From contig JAMCRS010000089.1 in the NCBI GenBank assembly GCA_023380675.1, forward strand, positions 1 through 14,497: 14,497 nucleotides of DNA. The letters run 5' to 3'. This stretch comes from Chloroflexota bacterium (GTDB lineage: Bacteria > Chloroflexota > Anaerolineae > UBA4142). The translations under genes were made by a program, and so were the position numbers. The notes beneath the pieces were generated by a model. It worked only from the letters and a program-made list of their open reading frames with translations. It did not search any database and was not told the origin of the DNA. Of the stretch, positions 6,512 through 13,771 are shown piece after piece; the stretch's first letter is position 1, and each line of letters opens with the position of its first letter.

Positions 6512-7174
6512 GTGAGAGCTGACGCTGTTGTCCTGCAACGCAAGATCATGGGCGTCCTGATGCGCGCCGGGCGCGAAAAGGCGCACCGGACGGTCAACGA
6601 GGTTGCGCAACGTCTCGGAATTACCGCTGCCCGTATCCGGCAGTACGAACGCGGCGATCGTAGTATTTCGCTGCCCGAGCTGGAACGCCTCGCTCTTTTT
6701 CTGCAGGTGCCTCTCTCGTTCTTCATCAGCAGCGATTCGACCATCCAAAAGTCCGTTCCGCGCGCGCCCAGCCACGAAGAGACTCGCACCCGGCGAGCCG
6801 CGCTGGGGGTCAAGCTGAAACAGGCGCGTTTTGCCGCCGGCAAATCCAGGGAAGAATGCGCCAAGGCCATCGGGCGTACTCCGGCGACCATCAGCCGCTA
6901 CGAGCTGGGCGCAAGCGATATTCCGATTACGGAACTGGAACAGTTGGCGCAGTTGCTGCAAGTGACGCCTTTTTACTTTGTCGACGAGAAAACCGGCGGA
7001 AGCGTTGCCAGCGACGTGTTGGACCTCGACAAGTTGTCGCGGCTTCCAAAAGAAGTGCGTGCGTTCGTACTCAACCCGGACAATTTGCCGTACTTGAGAA
7101 TGTCGATCAAATTTGGCGAGCTGCCGACCGATCGTCTCAAGGAGCTGGGCGAGATACTTTTGGTTGTGCACTAG
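6512..7174 (+). CDS. Double-HTH XRE-family transcriptional regulator
   Basis: A 220-residue cytosolic DNA-binding protein with two Cro/C1-type helix-turn-helix domains. HTH1 spans about residues 8-71 (recognition region ITAARIRQYERG) and HTH2 about 97-157 (RTPATISRYELG). Each is followed by the same SLPELERLALFLQVPLSFF-like helix, which suggests internal duplication. The C-terminal 50 residues (LPKEVRAFVLNPDNLPYLR onward) are a conserved tail seen in many actinobacterial and Chloroflexota XRE proteins and are likely an oligomerisation or partner-binding segment. GTG 6512 is chosen because GGGAGG lies 5 bases upstream and the promoter lies inside the longer frame from 6353. The TPR gene follows after 24 bases. 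Two HTH units per chain could bind one palindrome as a monomer. The target is unknown; the divergent 6384-6481 region is the first place to look. Confidence 0.88.
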   Translation: MRADAVVLQRKIMGVLMRAGREKAHRTVNEVAQRLGITAARIRQYERGDRSISLPELERLALFLQVPLSFFISSDSTIQKSVPRAPSHEETRTRRAALGVKLKQARFAAGKSREECAKAIGRTPATISRYELGASDIPITELEQLAQLLQVTPFYFVDEKTGGSVASDVLDLDKLSRLPKEVRAFVLNPDNLPYLRMSIKFGELPTDRLKELGEILLVVH

Positions 7175-7198
7175 TCGAAGAGATTTGAGGAGGCACCT

Positions 7199-7723
7199 TT
7201 GGAAGGCGAGGCGCTGCACGCACAAGCGAAGAAACTGTACGAGGCAGGTCAGTACGACGAGGCTGTGACGACATTGGAACAGGCGCGGGCGGACTATGTG
7301 GCTCGAGGCAACGAGTCGGAAGCCGCCTCGGTCGCGAACGATCTGGGCGTGGTCTACTACCTCACTGGCAAGAAGACGGAAGCGCGCCAAGTGCTTCAGC
7401 AAGCGCTTGCCGCGTACGAAAAGATGGGGGACGCCAAGGGTCAGGCCAAGGCGTTGGGAAATCTTGCCCAACTATTGAGCCAAACGGGCGCGAAGGAAGA
7501 GGCAGAAAAGAACTATGTTCGCGCCGCCGAGATATTCAAGCAGGTCGGCGAGACTGGCTTGGAAAGCGACACCTACCGCGCGCTGAGTCAGATGCAACTG
7601 CGGCGAGGCCGATTGCTGGAGGCGCTCTCGGCCTACGATCAGGCGCTGGCGGCCCGAGGGGGTCCGCGCTGGCTGCGCGCGATCATGCAAATCCCGCTCA
7701 GGCTGGCGGGCCTAAGAAAGTAG
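7199..7723 (+). CDS. Tetratricopeptide-repeat protein with basic C-terminal helix
   Basis: A 174-residue protein built almost wholly of four TPR units at about residues 4-37, 43-76, 83-116 and 123-155, with a 40-residue period like the Rap/NprR and LGN type rather than the 34-residue type. No enzyme domain is seen, so it is a protein- or peptide-binding scaffold. The last 19 residues (PRWLRAIMQIPLRLAGLRK) form a basic amphipathic helix that could touch the membrane face. TTG 7199 is the start: GAGGAGG (7187-7193) lies 5 bases before it and the first TPR begins at once. It is 24 bases after the XRE gene, so the two are co-transcribed, and it may act as a sensor or partner of that regulator. 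This is inference from gene order. Confidence 0.83.
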   Translation: MEGEALHAQAKKLYEAGQYDEAVTTLEQARADYVARGNESEAASVANDLGVVYYLTGKKTEARQVLQQALAAYEKMGDAKGQAKALGNLAQLLSQTGAKEEAEKNYVRAAEIFKQVGETGLESDTYRALSQMQLRRGRLLEALSAYDQALAARGGPRWLRAIMQIPLRLAGLRK

Positions 7724-7757
7724 AGCCCGATCCGGCGGGCAATGCGATTCAATTGGG

Positions 7758-7810
7758 CTGCGGTGCGCCCGAGGCAGAACATGCCTCGGGCGCACCGCAG
7801 TTGTTATTTG
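7758..7810 (+). terminator. Perfect 19-bp hairpin, likely terminator of the XRE-TPR operon
   Basis: Arms at 7758-7776 and 7782-7800 are perfectly complementary over 19 bases with a 5-base loop (GAACA), followed by the T-rich TTGTTATTTG. It lies between convergent genes (TPR ends 7723, lipoprotein ends 7859). The stem is longer than most terminators and the T tract is weak, so an mRNA-stabilising role is also possible. Confidence 0.75.
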
Positions 7811-7858
7811 AGCGCAAGCCTGCGTCGAACGCGTCCTTGCCGGATTCGGCGCCGACTA

Positions 7859-8752
7859 TTACTGGACGTCAAAGTCTCTCGAAGTGTCGACCGTGCCGTT
7901 GACCGAAATGTCCACGCGATAGCTCCCTACCGGCCACTCGGAAGGTGGCCTGAGCGAAAAGTCGACATTGCGCGTGCCGTCGGTTTTGAGCTCGGTCACG
8001 CCGATCGAGCTGTTGGGAGCCGCCGCGCTCCCCGCGTCGACGATGTACCAGGTGGCCTTGAAATCTGTGTTGGCTGGAGCGTCTTGAATCGCCACCACCG
8101 CGTGAAAGATGTCGGTCGTGCCGAAGGTGTTGGTCTCGTCGACCGGATGTTTGTCCGATCCTTCCGTGCCCTTGGCCATGACGACGTCAGAAATAAAGCC
8201 CGAAGATTGCTTCTGCGTCGCCTCCGGCGTGGGCTGCTCGCTCGTGGAGCTCGAAACCGAGAACTTTAGCGTGCGGTTCAGATCGCCGTTGACGTAGACC
8301 TCGACGTGGTAATCGCCGGCCGGCAGCGTCCCCGCGTCAGGCTCGAAGGTGAAGTCGAGATTGCGCGTGCCGCCCGACTGCAGGTTATAGTTACCCATCT
8401 CCGTATTCGAAGACGTAAGCCAGATCACCTTGAAACTGGTGTTGTCCGGGGCGTTCGTGATCGAGACAACCGCGTGGAAAGTGCTTTGGTTCCCCGGAAA
8501 CGTGTCCGTAATCCCGACCGGGTCATATTGGTCTCCCTGGGCGTCCTTCGCCATGACTGCATTCGTGATGACGGCGTCCAGGGAAGGCGTTGATGTCGAG
8601 GCCGGCGTCGACGTTGGGTGCGGTGTCGGCGTGGCGGTAGGCGGACCCGACAGCGCGGTCAAGAGGCCGGTCGGGCTGCACGCAAGCGTCAAATATATCA
8701 GGCTCACCATGGCGGCGAGCAGCATTCGTTTTGAGATGGTCGGACGAGACAT
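7859..8752 (-). CDS. Predicted lipoprotein with two tandem beta-sandwich repeats
   Basis: A 297-residue exported protein of unknown role. Residues 1-24 are a signal peptide (basic start, hydrophobic core) ending in LTLAC, with C25 as the likely lipidated Cys; Thr at -3 makes the lipobox imperfect. A Thr/Pro/Ser-rich linker (about 38-57) leads to two copies of a domain of about 105-115 residues (about 57-165 and 182-297), joined by a Ser/Thr/Pro/Gln-rich spacer. Both copies share VMAK, FHAVV-I-APxNT-FK, GTRN-DF and GxYxV-VxVNG, an Ig-like beta-sandwich pattern typical of surface domains. ATG 8752 is preferred to the in-frame 8782 start because AGGAGGG lies 5 bases ahead and the signal peptide begins there. 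It has its own promoter at 8798-8826. I see no catalytic motif. Confidence 0.82.
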   Translation of the reverse strand: MSRPTISKRMLLAAMVSLIYLTLACSPTGLLTALSGPPTATPTPHPTSTPASTSTPSLDAVITNAVMAKDAQGDQYDPVGITDTFPGNQSTFHAVVSITNAPDNTSFKVIWLTSSNTEMGNYNLQSGGTRNLDFTFEPDAGTLPAGDYHVEVYVNGDLNRTLKFSVSSSTSEQPTPEATQKQSSGFISDVVMAKGTEGSDKHPVDETNTFGTTDIFHAVVAIQDAPANTDFKATWYIVDAGSAAAPNSSIGVTELKTDGTRNVDFSLRPPSEWPVGSYRVDISVNGTVDTSRDFDVQ

Positions 8753-8797
8753 ATACCCTCCTGAGCAGGAATTGGCCGCCAAAAACGATTGGGCGCT

Positions 8798-8826
8798 ATT
8801 CTACAGAAACCATCCCGCCGTGTCAA
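8798..8826 (-). promoter_or_regulatory. Promoter of the lipoprotein gene
   Basis: On the minus strand, a perfect TTGACA (8821-8826) and TAGAAT (8798-8803) have an ideal 17-base spacer. Transcription would start near 8791, about 40 bases ahead of ATG 8752. Confidence 0.85.
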
Positions 8827-8946
8827 TAGCCTGCAGCCGTCCGGCCGGGGCTGTTGCCAAGGCCGTTGATGACTTGCCACCGGCCCCTCTCCTCAACGCG
8901 ACTCCCCTTCGCCTTCAGGTCGAAGATCCCCGCCCCGCACTTTGAG

Positions 8947-8965
8947 TCCCGCGGGGTCTGCGGGA
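8947..8965. repeat. Small hairpin beside the dumbbell elements
   Basis: TCCCGC (8947-8952) and GCGGGA (8960-8965) form a 6-bp stem with a 7-base loop. It lies 19 bases from the first nested element at 8985 and may be part of the same structured block or be chance in GC-rich DNA. Confidence 0.4.
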
Positions 8966-8984
8966 AAGCACAGCGGAGGGGAGA

Positions 8985-9037
8985 CGCTAGTGCGTCCATA
9001 AAGCGGTGCGTAGCACCGCGCCAAAGACGCACCAGCG
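8985..9037. repeat. Nested-hairpin (dumbbell) element 1
   Basis: The outer arms, 8985-8996 and 9026-9037, pair over 12 bases with one A-C mismatch, which becomes a G-U pair if the minus strand is the RNA. The inner arms GCGGTGC (9003-9009) and GCACCGC (9013-9019) pair over 7 bases with a 3-base loop. The internal loop is symmetric, 6 by 6. TAAAGC (8999-9004) sits at the 5' side of the inner stem, exactly as in element 2. No coding frame explains it. Confidence 0.7.
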
Positions 9038-9045
9038 GGCCGGGA

Positions 9046-9100
9046 CGATGGAGCGTCGCTAAAGCCCGGCCAAAGGCCGGGCCTAATGGTCGCTCCATCG
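9046..9100. repeat. Nested-hairpin (dumbbell) element 2
   Basis: The outer arms CGATGGAGCG (9046-9055) and CGCTCCATCG (9091-9100) pair perfectly over 10 bases. The inner arms GCCCGGCC (9064-9071) and GGCCGGGC (9075-9082) pair perfectly over 8 bases with loop AAA. The internal loop is symmetric, 8 by 8, and TAAAGC (9060-9065) recurs at the same place as in element 1. Stem sequences differ from element 1 while the plan is the same. I see no gene in the 170 bases that follow (9101-9273). Confidence 0.75.
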
Positions 9101-9273
9101 AGGTCGGCAAGCGATGTCAAGTGACTTTGCAAATGCAGTGAGCGTCCGCCCTGATTTGGCACGCCGGCGGTTGCGAATTCCAGCCGCCGCGCATGTCGAC
9201 GCAGCCGCTCCTTTTCGAATGCAGAGGAAAACCGAGGCGCTGCCGGAATCGCATTGGGAATTGCCATCGGAAA

Positions 9274-9606
9274 CAGCAGGCGATCGAGACGCTCCTCGGC
9301 GCAGCTCCCGAACGAAGGGTTCCTTACCTGCTGCGCCCTCAGCAGCCCGGCGATTTCGGCTGGGTCGTCCAGCGCCACGGCGCGCTCTACGCACAGGAGT
9401 ACGGTTGGAATGAAGAGTTCGAGGCGCTGGTCGCCGAGATCGTCGCCAAGTTCATCCGCCATTGCGACGCCAAGCGAGAGCGTTGCTGGATCGCGGAGAA
9501 AGACGGCGAAAACGTCGGCTCCGTCTTTTTGGTCAAAAAGGCGAACACGGTGGCCAAGCTGCGGCTTCTCCTCGTCGAGCCGAAAGCCCGCGGCCTGGGC
9601 AGTGGC
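9274..9606 (+). pseudogene. Broken MarR-GNAT fusion gene (internal fragment)
   Basis: About 111 codons match the end of a MarR regulator domain joined to the first half of a GNAT N-acetyltransferase, a known fusion family. QAIETLLG is the end of the MarR part. The GNAT part has [58 protein letters not shown] and [15 protein letters not shown]. The family's acetyl-CoA loop R-GLG-G is just reached when homology stops. Missing are some 140 residues of the MarR domain at the front and the GNAT half after the loop. The frame itself has no stop, so the damage is deletion or rearrangement rather than point mutation. Homology ends about 20 bases before the terminator of the convergent EF-G gene. It cannot make a working enzyme. 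Confidence 0.8.
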
Positions 9607-9619
9607 AGTTCGAAAGCCC

Positions 9620-9654
9620 ACCCAAAAAGGACCTCGGACGGTCAGTCCGAGGTC
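9620..9654 (-). terminator. Intrinsic terminator of the EF-G-like gene
   Basis: On the minus strand a perfect 9-bp stem (arms 9646-9654 and 9630-9638, loop of 7) is followed by CTTTTTGGG (9621-9629). It begins 30 bases after the EF-G stop codon. Confidence 0.88.
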
Positions 9655-9683
9655 TCGATGAAATCGGCAAAGCTGTACTTGTC

Positions 9684-11771
9684 CTACTCTTCCTCTTCCT
9701 CTGCTTCTTCGCCCGCTCGTTCTTTACGAGCCTTTTCGACGACTTGCTGCGCGATGTGGCTCGGCACGGTGTCGTAGTGACTGAACTCCATCGTAAAGTA
9801 GCCGCGCCCTTGAGTCATCGAGCGGAGGTCGGTCGCATAGCGTTGCATTTCCGCCAGCGGCGCCTGCGCGGTCACGACACTCCAGGTCCCTTTTTGGTCC
9901 ATTCCCTGCACGCGGGCCCGTTTGGTGTTCAAGTCACCGAGCACGTCGCCCATAAATTGGTCGGGGACTGTGACCGTGATGTTCATGATCGGTTCCAGTA
10001 GGACCGGCCCTGCCAGTGGAATCCCGGCCTTGAACGCCTTGTGCGCGGCGAGCTTGAAGGCGATTTCAGACGAATCGACTGGGTGGTACGAACCGTCGTA
10101 CAATATCGCGCGCAAGTCGACGGTCGGGTAGCCGGCCAGGACGCCCTTGCCAATGATCTCGCGCATTCCCTTTTCTACCGCCGGTATGAATGAGTTGGGG
10201 ACCGAGCCGCCAAAAACCTCCTCGTCGAATTCAAATCCCCCGCCGCGCGGGAGCGGCTCGAAGCGAACCCAGGTGTCGCCGAACTGGCCGCGGCCGCCGG
10301 TTTGCTTTTTGTGGCGCCCCTGGACCTTGGCCACCTTGGTGATCGTTTCCTTGTAGGGGATCTTGGGCAGGCCGGTCAACAGCTCCACTCCGAACTTTTG
10401 CTTGAGGCGCCGGACCGCCACGTCGACGTGCGATTCGCCCATCCCGGACATGATCGTTTCGGCCGTGTCCTGCTCTCGATAGACTCGCAGCGTTGGATCT
10501 TCTTCCACCAGGCGCTGCAGCGCAGACCCCATCTTGTCCAGGTCCGTCTTTGTCTTCGGGGTCAGCGCGACGGAATAGACCGGGCTGGGATACGAAACTT
10601 TTGCGAGCGCCAGCGCATGTCCCTTGTCGCACAGCGTGTCGCCAGTGGCGGTTTCCTGCAGCTTGGCGACCGCGCCGATGTCTCCGGCGCTCAGCTTTTT
10701 GATCGCGAGCTGCTCTTTGCCGCGCATGACGTACAGCTGTCCCACGCGTTCTTCGTGACCGTCCCGTGAATTGATGATGCGTGAATCCGACTCGACCGCG
10801 CCCGAGTAGACGCGGAAATACGCCAACTTGCCCACGTAGGGATCAGCCATGGTCTTGAACACGAATGCCGCAAGATTCCCGGTTTCGCTCGCGGTCAGTT
10901 TCTCGTCTGCCTTGCTCGCGGGATTATGCGCGACGGCTGGCCGGACTTCGGCGGGAGACGGAATATAGTCGGCCATAAATTTCAAGAGGTAGGGGATCCC
11001 GATGTTCTGGGTGGCCGAACCGCACAGAACAGGGACGAGCGTACCGCCGCGCAAGCCGCTCTTGAGGCCGGCGCGAATCTCGTCGTCCGTCAACTCCTCA
11101 CCGCCAATGTATTTCTCGATGAGTTTGTCGTCGCTTTCGGCGGCGACTTCCATGAGCTTGGAGCGCTCCTCTTCCAGCCGCCCGCTCAATTCGGCTGGCA
11201 CCGGCGCTTCCTTATCGCCCAGAAACGCCTTGCGATTGAAAACGTTCACCTCTCCCTTGAACTCGGTTTCCTTCCCGATCGGGATTTGGAGCGAGACAAC
11301 CATTTTGCCGAACCGTTCACGGAGTTGGTTGAGAACGCGATCATAGTCTGCGTTCTCGCGGTCGAGCTTGTTGATGAGAATGAAGCGGGGAAGCTTGGCC
11401 TCGTCGGCATACTGCCACACCAGTTCGGTGCCAACCTCGACGCCGCCGACCGCATCCACGACCACGATCGCGCAGTCCGCCACGCGCAGCGCGCCCCTGA
11501 CCTCGCCGACGAAATCGACGTAGCCGGGCGTGTCGAGCATGTTGATCTTGAAGCCGTTCCATTCGCAGGGGACGAGCGAGGTGTTGATCGAGATCTTGCG
11601 CCGTTGTTCTTCGGGATCGAAATCGGAAATGCTCGTGTTGTCGTCGACCTTGCCGAGGCGGGTGACAGCGCCAGTGTTGAACAGGAGAGCTTCGGCGAGC
11701 GAGGTCTTGCCAGAGCTGGAGTGACCGACCAGAACGACGTTGCGGATCTGCTCCGCTTTGTACTCATTCAT
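9684..11771 (-). CDS. Elongation factor G-like protein (EF-G2 type)
   Basis: A 695-residue translational GTPase of the EF-G2 group, a paralogue of canonical EF-G that binds the ribosome; in some bacteria it is non-essential or specialised. The GTPase domain has P-loop GHSSSGKT (16-23) in place of AHIDAGKT, DTPG (80-83), and NKLD (134-137) instead of NKMD. Domains II-V follow to near residue 680, including the GGRGQFG block of domain IV and the [16 protein letters not shown] block of domain V. The tail is a run of acidic residues (GEEAEEEEE). I chose ATG 11771: GGAGG is 11 bases ahead and the family begins MxEYxxxxIRNVVLxGH. The in-frame GTG 11807 has no ribosome site. The gene does not sit among rps/tuf genes, which also argues against canonical fusA. 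Promoter 11827-11855, terminator 9620-9654: a single-gene unit. Confidence 0.92.
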   Translation of the reverse strand: MNEYKAEQIRNVVLVGHSSSGKTSLAEALLFNTGAVTRLGKVDDNTSISDFDPEEQRRKISINTSLVPCEWNGFKINMLDTPGYVDFVGEVRGALRVADCAIVVVDAVGGVEVGTELVWQYADEAKLPRFILINKLDRENADYDRVLNQLRERFGKMVVSLQIPIGKETEFKGEVNVFNRKAFLGDKEAPVPAELSGRLEEERSKLMEVAAESDDKLIEKYIGGEELTDDEIRAGLKSGLRGGTLVPVLCGSATQNIGIPYLLKFMADYIPSPAEVRPAVAHNPASKADEKLTASETGNLAAFVFKTMADPYVGKLAYFRVYSGAVESDSRIINSRDGHEERVGQLYVMRGKEQLAIKKLSAGDIGAVAKLQETATGDTLCDKGHALALAKVSYPSPVYSVALTPKTKTDLDKMGSALQRLVEEDPTLRVYREQDTAETIMSGMGESHVDVAVRRLKQKFGVELLTGLPKIPYKETITKVAKVQGRHKKQTGGRGQFGDTWVRFEPLPRGGGFEFDEEVFGGSVPNSFIPAVEKGMREIIGKGVLAGYPTVDLRAILYDGSYHPVDSSEIAFKLAAHKAFKAGIPLAGPVLLEPIMNITVTVPDQFMGDVLGDLNTKRARVQGMDQKGTWSVVTAQAPLAEMQRYATDLRSMTQGRGYFTMEFSHYDTVPSHIAQQVVEKARKERAGEEAEEEEE

Positions 11772-11826
11772 AGGCTGCAGTGCCTCCACGAGAGAGTCAT
11801 GCGTCACATCGTTGGGTGACTAGGTC

Positions 11827-11855
11827 ATTATACCACATAAACCGCGCCCGCCAAA
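11827..11855 (-). promoter_or_regulatory. Extended -10 promoter of the EF-G-like gene
   Basis: On the minus strand, a perfect TATAAT (11827-11832) with TGG directly before it gives an extended -10. A weak -35 TTTGGC (11850-11855) is 17 bases away. The start near 11820 leaves a leader of about 49 bases to ATG 11771. Confidence 0.75.
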
Positions 11856-11858
11856 AGA

Positions 11859-11887
11859 TTGATTTCGCGCGTCGAAAGTGGTAAACT
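11859..11887 (+). promoter_or_regulatory. Promoter of the tryptophanase operon
   Basis: TTGATT (11859-11864) and TAAACT (11882-11887) are 17 bases apart, with TGG just before the -10 as an extended element. The start near 11894 gives a 60-base leader holding a small hairpin (11904-11919). There is no start codon for a TnaC-like leader peptide, so E. coli-type attenuation is not supported. Confidence 0.65.
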
Positions 11888-11953
11888 GGCCGGGACGGGT
11901 CGAGCGGCGAAGGCGCCGCGGCTCGGTCACATTTCGTACCAGGGAGGCGCAGT

Positions 11954-13327
11954 GTGGCGCGCTATGTCCTCGAGCCATTCAAGATCAAGTCGGTCGAGCC
12001 CATCCATTTGACGACTCCTGAAGAGCGGGAGTCGTTCATGCGTGAGGCCGGCTACAACGTCTTTTCTCTCCCCAGCCGCGCCGTGACCGTCGACCTCCTG
12101 ACGGACTCTGGAACGAGCGCGATGAGTGACAGCCAGTGGGCCGGCATGATGAAGGGAGACGAATCTTATTCCGGCTCCGCCAACTACTTTGAGCTCCAGC
12201 GCGTGGTGCGGGACATCTTCGGATTCGATCAGTTCGTCCCCACGCACCAGGGCCGCGGCGCGGAACAAGTGCTGTTCGCCGTCACCGCCGGCCCGGGCAA
12301 GGTCATCCCCAACAACACCCATTTCGACACGACTCGCGCGAACGTCGAGTCGCGCGGCAGCGAGGCGGTCGACCTCATTATCCCGGAAGGGCTCGAGCCA
12401 ACGAACCGTCATCCCTTCAAAGGGAACATGAACGTCCTGGCGCTGCAAGCGTTGATCGAGCGCGTCGGTGCGCCCAACGTGCCCCTCGCGATGATGACGA
12501 TCACCAATAACGCGGTCGGCGGTCAACCAGTCTCGATGGCGAATATCCGTGAGACCAAGGCGCTGCTCGACCGCTACCACATTCCATTGTTCGTCGACGC
12601 CTGTCGGTACGCCGAGAACTGCTATTTCATCCAGCAGCGTGAGCCAGGCTATCGCGACAAGTCGATCAAAGACATCGCCCGCGAGCTCTTCTCGTACGCG
12701 GACGGATTCACCATGAGCGCCAAGAAGGACGGGCTGGTCAATATCGGCGGGCTGCTCGCCGCACGCGACCCGGAGCTTTTCGGAGCGATTCAGAACCGTC
12801 TGATTCTGACCGAGGGCTTTATCTCCTACGGCGGCCTCGCGCGACGCGATCTCCAGGCGCTTGCGATTGGATTGGAGGAGGGGATTTCGGAGGAATACCT
12901 GGCGTACCGCATCGGTCAGGTCAACTATGTCGGCGAGCGGCTGTTGGAAGCGGGCGTCCCGATTGTCGAGCCGCCGGGCGGACACGCCGTCTTTCTCGAC
13001 GCCCGGCGATTCCTGCCCGACATTCCGCTCGAACGCTATCCGGCCGAGGCGCTCTCCGTCGCGCTCTATCTGGCTGGCGGCATTCGGGCTTCCGAGATCG
13101 GCAGCGTGATGTTCGCGCACAAAGACGCGGCCGGCAAGGAGGTCTTTGCGCCGCTCGAGCTCGTCCGTCTCGCGATCCCGCGGCGGGTCTATACGCAATC
13201 GCATCTCGACTACGTGGTAGAGGTCATTTCCGATCTGTACCGCGACCGCAAGAACGTTCGCGGAGTGCAGATCGTCTATCAAGCGCCGCACCTCCGACAC
13301 TTTACGGCGAGGTTCGAGCTGCTGTGA
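11954..13327 (+). CDS. tnaA: Tryptophanase (tryptophan indole-lyase)
   Basis: A 457-residue cytosolic PLP enzyme of the beta-eliminating lyase family, predicted to split L-tryptophan to indole, pyruvate and ammonia. It aligns over the full length with both TnaA and tyrosine phenol-lyase. Family blocks are LLTDSGTSAMS (48-58), PTHQGRGAEQ (96-105), GGQPVSMAN (189-197), SYADGFTMSAKKDG (247-260, PLP lysine within K257-K258), GGHAVFLDA (342-350) and IPRRVYTQSH (408-417). Two positions that separate the enzymes point to tryptophanase: D125 in HFDTTR (Asp in TnaA, Thr in TPL) and H449 in LRHFTAR (His in TnaA, Phe in TPL). EIGS after GGIRAS also fits TnaA. GTG 11954 has AGGGAGG (11941-11947) 6 bases ahead. 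Its stop overlaps the next gene's GTG by four bases. No TnaB permease gene lies next to it. Confidence 0.9.
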   Translation: MARYVLEPFKIKSVEPIHLTTPEERESFMREAGYNVFSLPSRAVTVDLLTDSGTSAMSDSQWAGMMKGDESYSGSANYFELQRVVRDIFGFDQFVPTHQGRGAEQVLFAVTAGPGKVIPNNTHFDTTRANVESRGSEAVDLIIPEGLEPTNRHPFKGNMNVLALQALIERVGAPNVPLAMMTITNNAVGGQPVSMANIRETKALLDRYHIPLFVDACRYAENCYFIQQREPGYRDKSIKDIARELFSYADGFTMSAKKDGLVNIGGLLAARDPELFGAIQNRLILTEGFISYGGLARRDLQALAIGLEEGISEEYLAYRIGQVNYVGERLLEAGVPIVEPPGGHAVFLDARRFLPDIPLERYPAEALSVALYLAGGIRASEIGSVMFAHKDAAGKEVFAPLELVRLAIPRRVYTQSHLDYVVEVISDLYRDRKNVRGVQIVYQAPHLRHFTARFELL

Positions 13328-13719
13328 AACACACCCAGTCGATCGATCGTGGCACCTACGCTCTCGTCCTTTTCCTCGCGCGCACGACGACCATTCGCGT
13401 TGGCGCGTTGGGTTCGTTCCGGTTTCCACGCGGATACTATATCTACGTCGGAAGCGCTCAGAACGGCCTGACCGCCAGGATCGCGCGACACCGCCGGCAG
13501 CGCAAGACGCGGTTTTGGCACATCGACTATTTTCTCGCGCACACGCGAATCCTTGACGTTTGGACGCAAGCGGGCGCGCGACGCCTCGAGTGCAAGTGGG
13601 CGCGCGCCGCGCTCGCGCTCCCAAATGCCCAGGTCGTCGCACCTCACTTCGGCGCGAGCGACTGCCGTTGCCCCGCGCATCTCATTCACTTGAAAGCGGC
13701 GCCCACCCGGCCTGGGTAA
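13324..13719 (+). CDS. DUF123 / GIY-YIG nuclease-family protein
   Basis: A 131-residue protein of the DUF123 family (COG1833), a compact GIY-YIG-like fold sometimes found fused to endonuclease III. Landmarks are GTYALVLFL (10-18), VGALGSFRFPRGYYIYVGSA (26-45) carrying the YxxVGS core, RIARHRRQ (52-59), FWHIDYFL (64-71) and the C-terminal GASDCRCPAHLIHL (109-122). The glycine-tyrosine core, an Arg after it and C89 preceded by E88 fit the family; nuclease activity in the family is presumed from fold rather than well shown. The start is GTG 13324 in GTGA, overlapping the tryptophanase stop, so it depends on that gene for transcription and probably for translation. No separate ribosome site is evident. 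A functional link to indole metabolism is not known; the overlap may be only economy. Confidence 0.87.
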   Translation: MKHTQSIDRGTYALVLFLARTTTIRVGALGSFRFPRGYYIYVGSAQNGLTARIARHRRQRKTRFWHIDYFLAHTRILDVWTQAGARRLECKWARAALALPNAQVVAPHFGASDCRCPAHLIHLKAAPTRPG

Positions 13720-13730
13720 CAGCGACGTGA

Positions 13731-13771
13731 CCCTGCTCGTTTCGCGACCGATCGAAAGAAATCGAGCAGGG
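13731..13771 (+). terminator. Weak terminator-like hairpin after the tryptophanase operon
   Basis: CCCTGCTCG (13731-13739) pairs perfectly with CGAGCAGGG (13763-13771). A second short stem TTTCG/CGAAA (13740-13744, 13753-13757) stacks inside it with a 5-base bulge. It begins 12 bases after the stop codon, but the T tract is poor (GATGTTTTCC starts about 12 bases on). Confidence 0.45.

Noticed and set aside
9193..9777. Intact N-acetyltransferase gene on the plus strand
   Set aside because: Acetyltransferase homology covers only about 9295-9606. Beyond it the frame runs through the EF-G terminator and antisense to EF-G, and the second half of the GNAT fold is missing.
10926..11819. 297-codon plus-strand frame
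   Set aside because: Antisense shadow of the EF-G-like gene, with no family resemblance.
11894..11953. TnaC-type leader peptide controlling tryptophanase
   Set aside because: The leader is 60 bases long and has no start codon followed by a Trp-containing frame.
11954..13327. Tyrosine phenol-lyase as the identity of the PLP lyase
   Set aside because: D125 and H449 occupy positions that are Thr and Phe in tyrosine phenol-lyase and Asp and His in tryptophanase.
11927..13642. 571-codon open frame on the minus strand
   Set aside because: It lies fully antisense to tryptophanase and the DUF123 gene, whose families are certain. Its protein is Arg/Asp/Val-rich with no known motif, as expected of a shadow in GC-rich DNA.
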